From Coffea arabica (lineage: Eukaryota; Streptophyta; Magnoliopsida; Gentianales; Rubiaceae): a stretch of DNA of 64,000 nt. Made by a program: the position numbers and the translations under genes. Location: positions 434,001 to 498,000 of the forward strand of contig NC_092310.1 in assembly GCF_036785885.1 (NCBI RefSeq), written 5' to 3'. The notes below the pieces were generated by a model, which was given only the letters and a program-made list of their open reading frames with translations, was not told the DNA's origin and did not search any database. Within the stretch, counting starts at the first letter, position 1, and every line of letters starts with the position of its first letter. Shown piece after piece: positions 24,927 to 34,842 of this stretch.

Positions 24927-25804
24927 TTAAAACCATCCTACAGAACTCATAATCAACTCAACAGCACTTCTGTCATAACGTTTGAACAAAACTTGGCACT
25001 TCTCAGAGCATTTATTGAATGACAAAATTCTGCTGCGGCTTTCTGATGGATATTCCCCACTACCAAAAACTCCACGGATGGTCAGTCAGCCTCTGTAAGG
25101 CTCTTCCACATCGCAGAAATTGCTCTATTAGCTGGTACTCGTATTCTGTGTCATCAAAGTTTTTGAACTCAAGATGTAGGGCGAAGCACATAGGAAGAGC
25201 GTCCGGGAAGAGAGGCTCGAATTTCTCATGATCTTCCCTCTCAAAATTGAACTGTTAACACGTACTGAAGATTATTAGGGGACTTGTCGTTCGATCTAAT
25301 GTATAATGGGATCAACTATGGTGTTGGAAGAGAATATTAATATTCTTTGGGGAGAAAAACGGTTACCAGCTGCGCCCATGAGAGAAATGTCAAGCTTCTG
25401 GACTCCACGTTCAAGTCCTGCAATTATCAAGGACTCAATTTCCAACCCAAACCCTCCAAGAAAGAGAGAGACGTCGAGTCGAGAACTCCTGGTTGGAGCC
25501 TCATTTCTGAGTCTGAGGAGAATAACTCTTCGGCCAAGCTTATAACCTTGGTGAAGCGAACATGTTCAAGAGAAGCGTCGAAGTACTCTTGGTCACATTC
25601 ATCGTGAAACGCGGGTAAGGATCCCCGGTACTGAAGGTCGATATTAGGAACTGAAGCGAAAATGTACCGCCATCTGGTGGATATAAGTAGAACTGAGGTG
25701 GCCGCTGCTAATTTTGTGGGGAGATGCGACAAAATGTGGCAGAGAACAGCATCAGGAAGACCACTAATCCTATCAACCATTCTTGAATGTCTTCGGACTT
25801 TCAA
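24927..25804 (-). pseudogene. F-box/FBD protein pseudogene, LRR region missing
   Basis: F-box proteins are substrate receptors of SCF ubiquitin ligases. The first exon starts at 25804 or, more typically, at the internal Met at 25780. It carries an F-box ([20 protein letters not shown]...[12 protein letters not shown]) and then hits a stop after LGWKLSP at about 25427. Another frame then continues with family-like GLERGVQKLDISLMG. A likely acceptor TGTTAACAG at 25252 opens a second exon from 25251 with an FBD-like segment (EYEYQLIEQFLRCGRALQRL). That exon stops at 25062-25060, and a shifted frame continues with RILSFNKCSEKCQVLF to 24927. So at least two frame breaks occur, and the leucine-rich repeats expected between F-box and FBD are absent. 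I call it a pseudogene; a truncated F-box peptide could still be made. Confidence 0.8.
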
Positions 25805-26324
25805 CCAACTCTTTTATATAGACAATAATGTGGGGACTGAAAGAAATGCCTTTGATGAATTAGCCGGTTCGGTGGAGTTTAGTTGAGAACTGAGAAGCCA
25901 ATCATATATGTTATATGTACTATTTTTCTTCCAAAATCTTGACTAGATCTCTTGGAATCCCTTCATCTTCCATCTGAGGAAGTGGAGATTTGCTTCGTTA
26001 ATTACCAGTAATTTACCTGATGCATGGCACACTTCTTAATTAGCCTTTCGGTTTTTCCCAGGATTACAGATGCACGCGTCTCTAGAATTGTACTTTAACA
26101 ACAACAGTTACGTTGTAGACTTGTAGTACTAATTATAGACGTGGAGAAGCCTTAGAAAAGGAGAAATCTACTGAGACACGAAAAAGATAAAGAACAGAAT
26201 ATCTTCGTCAAAGAAAAAGAAAAAGAAAAAAGAACACAGAATGTCACCCTAGTTACCAATTCCTTCAATAACCAATTTCTTGGTGATTAACAAAAATGGA
26301 TTGAAAAGCTCTGCGTTAATATTT

Positions 26325-26405
26325 AGACTAATTGTTTAAAACTTAAGGGTTTAATCAGAACAACAGCTTAGACTAATTGTTTAAAACTTGAGTGTTTAAT
26401 CATAA
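26325..26405. repeat. 44-bp imperfect tandem duplication
   Basis: The string gactaattgtttaaaactt followed by gtttaatcakaacaacagc occurs twice, at about 26328-26366 and 26371-26409. It lies at the downstream end of the cysteine-rich ORF on the minus strand. Confidence 0.7.
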
Positions 26406-26645
26406 CAACAGCAGTGGCAAAAGTCACATTCACAACGTCCTCAGCAACACCCAGTGTCACAACAGTAACCAGTACCAAAACAATCACAACCAAACACAGC
26501 AACTGCAATCACAAATCCAATCACATCCCTGTCCACAGAAGCCACCACCACCGGCTTTGTCAGTTTCCTGCTGCTGCTGCTGCTTCTTGTTCTTGGTCTT
26601 TCGCCGCATGAATGGACAACATGGAAAGCATAAGCATGACACCAT
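26396..26645 (-). pseudogene. Small cysteine-rich protein ORF, probably frame-broken
   Basis: I do not recognise a family. The minus-strand frame from ATG at 26645 encodes 53 residues to TGA at 26484. It begins MVSCLCFPCCPF, then a basic run RRKTKNKK, five Gln, then GGGGFCGQGCDWICDCSCC. Directly after, a different frame continues the same composition (GCDCFGTGYCCDTGCC, stop, GRCECDFCHCCCYD) to TAA at 26396. Cysteine density on both sides of the break suggests one Cys-rich protein of about 80 residues disrupted by a one-base change and a TGA. Alternatively the shorter protein is real and the tail is chance. No signal peptide is evident. The plus-strand frame over the same bases is low-complexity and unlikely. 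Confidence 0.4.
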
Positions 26646-28229
26646 CTTCTTCTTCTTGTTGACTCACTATGACAATGTTAGAACAAAGCCCAGATTTTTT
26701 TTTTCTTCTTAAGGAATCATCAATTTTGTACTTACAAAACCTTGTAGTACCGTTTATATAACACTTTCTCCTGTAAAATAATTTCCTATGTTAATGTAAT
26801 ATTAGCATCAATTAGGATCACAAATTAAGATATTATCTGGTATTATTAGTATCAATTAGAATCATCAATTGGGATGATAATTAGGATCAATTAGGATCTC
26901 AATTAGGGGCTTACCTTGTATAATATTAATCTAGATTTATTCTGTATGCCTACATCAATGTTTTTAAACTCGGACCGGCCAGTGAATCGAAAAAGGGGTC
27001 GATTCACAGTTTGACCGGTCCTATCAGCCGATTCACCTGTTCTCTGTTTTTTTTTCTTTTTTTCTTTTCTTTTTTTTCTTTTTTGCAATTTTAGTGTTAA
27101 GTACTTCACAAGTCTTCACTCTACATTTGAACTTGGTGGCTGAGCACAATCTAACATGGTTATTGATAACTTTAAGTCCCTAAAATGCATTCATTAACAT
27201 AATTAAAACTAAATTTAAGTTGAGATAATAATAAATTGCCTAAAAGTTATACATGAAACCTAAAATGATAAACATAACTAAAATATCATAATTTACCGCA
27301 AGTTTTCATAAATTCATTACAAACATAAATAGATATAGTCCAAATATTCACCAATTATCACAAACAAAAACACAAAAATAAATAAAATAAATGTTGACAT
27401 TCTTTCACAATTTTAAAAAAGTCCATAAAAGAGTCCAAAGACAAACAATTTGAATAACAAACTTCCATCATTAGCATCACAAAGCAACGGCACCACCTTC
27501 ACAACTTCATCAATTTAACCTGAAAAAGTTAAAAGTTTATTACAAAAATATAAATTTAATTGTTCAAACTAAATCATCTTACAATATCGCATATGATTTT
27601 AATTTCAAATTTCAAGTTTGCGTTATATTTTCCTTTGTCATCGAAAGGTAAATAATGAAATATGAACATTCATTCAAAAGATTCTTTGAAGGTCACACCT
27701 TATTAGTAAGCAAAGAGACTATGCCAAATAAGTCTCGGAAACCAAAAAGGCGAATGATTTCAGAATAGAAAAAGGAAAAAGAAACGTAATCCAAATTAGC
27801 TTCCATTGATGCTTCTCCTAAGCGAAATCTACATAAAAATTACTACAAGTTAGACACCAAAGATGAAAAAGGAAAAATCTGATTAGAACTCCAAAAAAAT
27901 TATAAAATTATAGTAGTGGACAATACAATTATTAAAAGAGAATGTTATATCTTCTTAATACAAAACAATGTTTTAAATAACTTATGTCATAAACGGTATC
28001 CATTATCCTTCAAAAACGGCATCTCTATTGTCATGGACTAGTTGAAAATTTTCATTTGATTAAACTTTCTAAATATTTGTACTGTCAGGTTATCTTCTTG
28101 TAATTCATGCTTAGTTCCCTCTTTTTTTGTTTACCGTCTGTCCCCAGCCGTGCCCAGTCAGCACGGCTGGGGACAGGCTGATTTTAAAAAAAAAAGTGGG
28201 CCTCTGAGTCAGCTTACAATATCCTTAAG
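26646..28229. other. AT-rich intergenic sequence, no gene seen
   Basis: No convincing coding frame is present. Around 26969-27045 there is a repeat-like patch with several ACCGG words (cggaccggccagtgaatcg, tttgaccggtcc) next to a long T-rich tract, as often seen in plant dispersed repeats. At 28142-28171 lies a near-perfect palindrome: CCCCAGCCGTGC, 7-base loop, GCACGGCTGGGG. Confidence 0.6.
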
Positions 28230-30591
28230 GGCTAATTACTTAGAATATAGGTCAGAAAAAAAAGAGTCGGACACTTATTGATCTGACAGAAATCAGGTAT
28301 AAATCTATTGTTACCGGGCTGACACAGCCCGGCACCTATACCAAATTTTTTTTAAAAAAGATGTCAGGTGCTGGGCTGACACAGCCCATCACCTGACCGA
28401 ATTTTTTTTTTTAAAACATGGCAGGTGCCGGGACCAAATTTTTGACCTTATTAAAAAAGCTGGCAGAGCTACATAATTCCTAAAGCCAAGAATTCCTGCC
28501 CGTGTCAGACCTTGTAACAACTATTATGGAATTTTTTTTTTTTTTTTGCTAATTAGAAAAAAACTAGGATCTGGCAAAGTAATGGAGAAATGTTTTGCAA
28601 AAATATATGGCATCTCGTCCAGATAGTTTAATTATCCTTTGATCTTTACAAACCATTACATGGCACATCTTGGAAAGTGGAAGATGCCGCCGAGTGCACT
28701 TACGTGTGCTTTCCCCAATGGTTTGAAAATCAGCATCAAGAATTTGGGGAGATGTAATTAAAGAACATTAGCGGTGGCTTAACGCAGTATCTCAACTTTT
28801 TGAGTGGATAAATAAAGCAGATTCCTATTTAATTTCTAGGTGTTTTATTGGAGTCAGGTCCGTTTGGATTCCTTATTTTTGCTTCTGTTTTGAAAAACTG
28901 TTTTTCACATTCCAAATGCTACAGTAAATGTGTATTTCCAAAACAACTCCAAAAACACCATTTCCAAACATTATATAAAAAACAACTCCATATGTATATT
29001 TCAATTTGTATATTTCAATTATGTATATTATATATATTATATTAATACAAATTGAAATATACAAATTAAAATATACAAATTGAAAATTATATATTTATAT
29101 ATTATATAAATATTTATATAATGAAATATACAATAAATATTACAAATTGAAATATTATATAAACACCATATTTATAATATTATAATATTTATAATTAATA
29201 TTAATGTATATTATATATATTAAATATTTATATATTATATATAATACATTTATATATTTTTATATAAATATATAAATATATTTATTTATAAATGTATTAC
29301 AAATGCTTAAATGTATATTTATATAAAAATATAAATTTTATAATTTATAATTTATGCATTTGTATAATATTCATTTATAATTTATACATTTATAATAATA
29401 TACATTTATACATTTGTATATACATTATGTATATATATAATATAATACATTTATAATACATTTATATATTTTTATATAAATATATAAATATATTTATTTA
29501 TAAATGTATTATAAATGCATAAATATATAAAAATATAAAAATATAAAAATTATGAATTATAAAAATACTCAAAAATATGTTTTAAAGATACTTCTAAAAA
29601 TAATCCAAAAAACATCTACAGTAAAAGTTTTTCATATAGTTTTTGAAAAACAACCCCAAAAACAACTAATCAAAACGGACTTGTATTTCAAAAATAAAAT
29701 GCTACAATGTTGTTTTTGAAAAACAACCCCAAAAACAGCTAATCCAAACGGATTGGTTAGTGTTGCTTTATTTTACCAAGTATTTTATAATTGATGTATT
29801 ATTTGGACCAAATATTAAGGAAAGACCACTTTTGCAATGCATGTGCCGAACAATGTGTAGATTCCCCAAAAATGTTTTGAGTGTACTTAAATACTAAGAA
29901 AGATACCGCGGGAGAGGGATGAATTCAATGTTACACATTTGCCATGTATATATATACATACTAATAATTATTAGCTTCTCTTGCATTTATATATTTTTTC
30001 TATTTAATCTTACATACTTTCTCTTGTATTTATTTACCTTTTCTAAATAATCTTATATTTTAAAAAATATGATATCTGAAATATATCTTAACTAATATTT
30101 AATTAGATTAATTATTAGATCTACATGCAGGATTTGATTTCTTCTTTCCAGCCATTCTCATACTACTGTTCAATTAAAGGATGTTTCCTAGTTCTCTTGC
30201 TCTTTAATTCGGTGTCTTTAGCTCAATAGACGCATTTTGGAGATTAGGCCTAGAACTTACCTTCTATACATGCTTTAGTACAAATGCATGGAACTGTTTC
30301 TTCAATCGGTCAGGTGATGGTGTGTCAGCCTAGCACCTGACATCTTTTTAAAAAAAAAAATTGGTGTCAAGTGCCGGGCCGACACAGCCCGGTACCTGCC
30401 ATGTTTTAAAAAAAAATTGGGTCAGGTGACGGGCTATGTCAGCCCGGCACCTGACATCTTTTTAAAAAAAAAAATTTGGTGTCAGGTGCCGGGCTTTGTC
30501 AGCCCGGCAACAATAGATTTATATCCACCATCTGTCAGATCAATAAGTGTCCGAATTTTTTTTTTCTTACCTATATTCTAAGTAATTAGCC
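28230..30591. mobile_element. 2.36-kb inverted-repeat element with modular palindromic ends
   Basis: The left end reads GGCTAATTACTTAGAATATA and the right end is its reverse complement. The arms stay alignable for over 200 bp (left 28230-28440, right about 30300-30591). Inside each arm are tandem modules of about 75-80 bp. Each contains the palindromic core GCCGGGCTGACACAGCCCGG or a variant, followed by a T/A-rich tract: about three modules on the left and four on the right. No transposase ORF is visible. The right end lies about 300 bp from the start of the resistance gene. Its class is uncertain; foldback or Mutator-like non-autonomous elements are candidates. Flanking CCTTAAG and CGTTAAG are similar but not a clean duplication. 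Confidence 0.75.
28859..29752. mobile_element. Nested MITE-like element (~0.9 kb) with AT-satellite core
   Basis: The ends read TCCGTTTGGATT... at 28859 and ...AATCCAAACGGA at 29741-29752, with related inner sequence (CTGTTTTTG, AAAAAC). A second right-end-like copy (aatcaaaacggact) lies near 29668-29681. The core, 29000-29570, is nearly pure A/T with long self-similar blocks; one 60-bp block near 29245 recurs near 29457. No gene. Confidence 0.65.
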
Positions 30592-30893
30592 ATCGTTAAG
30601 CCAGTAAGAAAGAGATGATGAGTTTTAGCTGCAAGTTGAAGGTTGGCTATATGCTGCAGATGCGACGACTTGTCGGCAAGAAGGTGTGGCTACGAATTGT
30701 CGGCAACTTCCAGGAAGTCACGGTAAAGCGGTAAAAGAAAATTTTCATTCCCGCAAGTTTTAGCCTCCACAGATTTTGCTGCCCTTAGTTGCCAAAGTTG
30801 AACCATATCCTTCCTTGTCTCATCGCAGAAAGCATCCCCCCATCACCATTGCAGAACACTTTCATCCTAATTCCAATCCCAAGCGAGAAAAAA
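30592..30893 (+). promoter_or_regulatory. Upstream region of the CNL gene
   Basis: About 300 bases separate the inverted-repeat element from the resistance-gene ATG. The sequence is GC-richer than its surroundings. An in-frame but non-family extension opens at 30789. I see no firm TATA box. Confidence 0.3.
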
Positions 30894-33800
30894 ATGGCTG
30901 ATGCCGCTGTTAGTGCTACTATTAAGGTCGCATTGCAGGCGGTTGTTTCCCTTGCTGCTGATCATGTTAATCTGGCTCGTGAATTCCCAACGGAGCTGGA
31001 GAGACTCAACAAATCTGCTGAAATGATCCGAGGCTTCTTGGCCGGTGCTGACGAGGTAAAACATAGCCATGATCCGAGGCTTCTTGGGGTGCAAAAGTGG
31101 CTCGAGCAGCTGGAAGAAGAGGTTTTCAAAGCTGACAATGTGCTGGACGAGCTCAACTATGAAAATCTTCGTCGGCAGGTGAAGTATCAAGATCAACCCA
31201 TGAAAAAGAAGGTACTCTTCTGCTTTTCATTCTTTAATAAAATTGGTTTTCGTTGGAGGTTGGGCTCAATGATCAGGGGGGTCAACGCGAACCTTGAAAG
31301 GATCCATCGGGATGCCGAACGTTTGAGACTGCCCTCCAAGCTCCAAGTTGAAGCCACAACAAACCGACAGACCGACGCTACTATTGTTCGAAGAGATGTC
31401 CTAGGAAGAGACGAGAATGAATCAGAAATAGTTGAGAAGTTGTTGACCGAATCTGAAAGTGATCGTGTTTCAGTTATTTCCATAACTGGCATGGGTGGTT
31501 TAGGCAAAACAACTCTAGCTAAAGCCGTTTTCAACACTCCACAATTTGATAATGATTTTGACAAAAAAATTTGGGTTTGTGTGGCTGAAGAAGTAGATAG
31601 AATCGAGAAGGTCTTCAAAATGATTCTTGAATCGTTAACAGGAGGAAAGGTTGAAGGGGATAATAGGCAAGTAATAGTTCAAAAAATTCAAGATGAACTC
31701 AAGGAGAAAAGATATTTGCTTGTCCTTGATGATTTGTGGAATAATAATCAAGATGGATTGTTGGATGACTTTTTCAACACTTTGGCGGGACTCAATGCGA
31801 AGAAAGGGAGCTGGTGTCTTGTTACTTCTCGGCTGCAAGAAGTGGAAACTATTCTGTCTAGACATCCGCAGATCAATTTTACTCGCCATGAGCTGGGAAG
31901 GCTATGCGATGATGTTTGCTGGTCTATCGTGAAAAATTGGGCAAATGTAGGGGAAGAAGTACCAAGAGGATTGGAAGACATAAGGGAGCAAGTTTTAGGA
32001 AGATGTGACGGTCTACCTCTAGCAGCAAAGTTAATCGGAGGTTTGTTATATAATAAAAAGACAAAAGAGGAGTGGCTATCTATTTTGAAGGAGAGTCTCT
32101 TGAAGGGTGGGACTGAGCAAATAATTAAGGTGAGTTTTGATCATCTGTCACCTGCACCGGTTAAGAAATGTTTTGCATATTGCTCAATATTTGATCAAGA
32201 TACTGAATTGGAACAAGATCTACTAGTTGAGCTTTGGATGGCTGAAGGCTTTCTTCAACCGGATTCCCAAAATGAAAGAATGATGGAGAAAATAGGATGT
32301 GAGTATTTGAGAATTTTGCTGCAAACTTCCTTATTGGAAGAAGTAAGAGATTGGAGGGGAACCTGGTATAAAATGCATGACCTTGTGCACGATTTTGCAA
32401 AATCAATTTTGAATCATAACAGCAGCAATCAGGAGCGTTACCTTGCGGCATCTGAAAGAATGTTAGAAAACATGAACGAAAACAAATCAGCATCACTTCG
32501 CACATTATTTCTGGAGGGTGGCATAGCTGATGAAAAGTTATCTAAGTTCAAATACTTGCATGTCCTAAAATTGTTTGGAGCAGATGTCAAAGAGTTGCCG
32601 ACCTCCATTGGCAAACTAATACATTTACACTTGACATTTCAGGTTCTTGGATTAGAACTTTGCCAGAATCTCTTTGCAAACTTTATAGCTTGCAAACACT
32701 AAGAATTGACAGGCTTGAAGATGGTTTTCCAAAGGAGATGAGCAGTTTGATTAGCATGAGACATCTTCACTGTGATGATTATTATACAAGACGCGAAATC
32801 CAAATGCCATCCGGGATTAGACGATGGACTTGTCTTCAAACGCTGGAGTTCTTTAACACCGGTCGTCAAGAGGAAGGTCGTGGTATCCAAGAGCTTGGAA
32901 CCTTGGAAGATCTTAAAGGCTCCTTGGAGATCAGAAATCTTGAATTAGTAAATGGCAAAGATGATGCTGAACTGGCGAACCTATCTAAAAAGCCAAATCT
33001 GCATCGGTTGGTATTTGAGTGGGGCAATAGGGATCGAGAAAGTGATAATTGTGATGAAGATGTGTTGGAAGGCCTCCAACCTCACCCAAATTTAAAAGAG
33101 TTACAAATTTTGAAGTTCATGGGTGATCAGTTTCCACAATGGTTCATGAATTTGACATTGACATCACTGGTGGAGTTGCGGGTGGAGGATTGCACAAGAT
33201 GCAGAAAGCTCCCAGCACTAGGACAGCTGTCATTCCTAAAAAATCTCTCCCTTGAAAGCATGAAAAATTTGGAAGAGTGGAAGGACGCACACGAAATGAT
33301 GTCAACCGCAGGTGAAGTAAATGTCATGGATGTGTTTCCCGTGCTGGAAACGTTGTCTATTAGTGATTGCCCCCAGCTAACTCCAAGTTGTTTCCCAAGT
33401 CTTGATGTATTGGAAATCAGAGGGAATTGCCACGTTTTGCTGGCAGAAAAGGTTTTGAGCAATATAGCCAATCTCTCGTCCCTTCAATTAAGGGGTGGTC
33501 TTAGTCAACCCATAGAGTCTCTAGAATTAGTGAGACGACCAGAGAGCAGCTTGAGTATTGATGGCTGTAACAGTCTACTCACTGACACGCTTGAGCGACT
33601 CTGTCTTTTTCCAACTCTTCAGCGTGTAGAATTGGTGTCTGCCAATAATATAACAACATTAAGAGGAATGAGTTGCGCCGCTTGTCTTGAGAGATTGGCA
33701 GTCTATGCTTGTAAGAATTTACGGGAGTTGCCAGAAGCTCTTTATCAATTTCAAGCTTTAGAGCACTTGGAGATACGGGGTTGCTCGAGAATTGATTCAT

Positions 33801-34492
33801 TTGGATATCCAAATCCTAAAAATTCATTTGGACAGAAAGGCCTCCTTAAGTCTCTTGAGCGATTTACTGTCGTTGAGTGCGATGCATTGACAAGGTTACC
33901 AGCGGAGATGTTCGAGTCGTGTACGTCTCTCCGAAAGCTGAAGTTGTCCGATTGCCGCAGTCTGGTCTCCTTTCCCCTTGATTTGCGACGAACCCCTTCT
34001 CTCGAGAGCTTCAAATTATTCGACTGTCCCAACTTGATTGCTGAGATGCCTAGTGGATTTGGCTATCTTACCAGCTTAAGGGAAGTGAAGATTGGTCCCT
34101 TCTCAGATGACTCAGTAATCGAATTTGATTGGGCTGGATTAGCATCTTCATCATCACTCCAACACGTGTCTTTGAATGGAATGCCTGACACGAAATCTCT
34201 GCCACATCAGCTTCAAGACTTGACTACCATCACATCACTGTCTCTAAATGACTTCAGAGCAATCGAAGCCTTACCAGATTGGCTTGGGAACCTTGCGTCT
34301 CTTGAAGTCCTACGCCTGTGGGGTTGCAAAAAGCTTGAATATTTACCCTCCGTAGATGCCATGGAACGCCTCAAATTAAGACGTCTGGAAATTAGTCTTT
34401 GTCCTCTATTAGCCCAAAGATGCACTCCTGAAAGCGGCTCCGAGTGGCCCAAGATCTCTAATATTCCGGAGCGTGATATTATTGTTCCGGTA
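30894..34492 (+). pseudogene. CC-NB-LRR (CNL) disease-resistance gene, RGA-like, frameshifted
   Basis: CNL proteins are cytoplasmic immune receptors that sense pathogen effectors. The first frame (30894-32702, 602 residues from MADAAVSATIK) has an Rx-type coiled coil with an EDVID-like segment (EEEVFKADNVLDEL, 74-87). It continues with P-loop GMGGLGKTT (199-207), kinase-2 RYLLVLDDLW (273-282), RNBS-B GSWCLVTSR (305-313), GLPL (373-376), RNBS-D CFAYCSIFD and MHD (494-496). The frame shifts near 32628-32634, within the first leucine-rich repeats, where a few bases appear lost; it ends 20 codons later. The leucine-rich repeats continue in another frame (TLPESLCKLYSLQTL...) from about 32645 to GSEWPKISNIPERDIIVP. 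A donor G|GTAAGATC at 34490 follows, so a short 3' exon may exist. All NB motifs are intact, so one small indel separates this from a full-length gene; assembly error is possible. The upstream in-frame start at 30789 adds non-family residues and was not chosen. Confidence 0.88.
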
Positions 34493-34842
34493 AGATCTCA
34501 TCTCAAAATTTTAATTAATTGCTTCTCATTCTTATTGGATCATCTTATTCTACCCGTATTTGTCCCTCACTCTTTTTCTCTGTAAATATCTATTCCTCTA
34601 CTTCTTCTGGCAAAAGATTACTCTCTCTTTCAATTTTTAAGCTAATTCATGTCATTATAACATGCATATAAGAGTTTCCAAAAAATTTGAAAAATTACTA
34701 AAAATAGGAAAACACCATAACCATACATTAGTATTGTGGAATTAGTATTGTTGAATACCTACACCTGTAATCATATGGAAAAGTCTGAAGTAACGATAGT
34801 TATGGTAACGAAACTGTTTTTACCTGATATAACAGATAAAAA
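34493..34842. other. 3' flank of the CNL gene, no gene seen
   Basis: This stretch begins with the donor GTAAGATC after the last LRR exon. The first frame stop is the TAA at 34583-34585. The remainder is AT-rich without a recognisable exon or RNA. Confidence 0.5.

Noticed and set aside
30789..30893. Earlier in-frame start of the CNL gene adding 35 residues
   Set aside because: CNL proteins of this group begin at the MADA-like Met; the upstream residues look like leader sequence.
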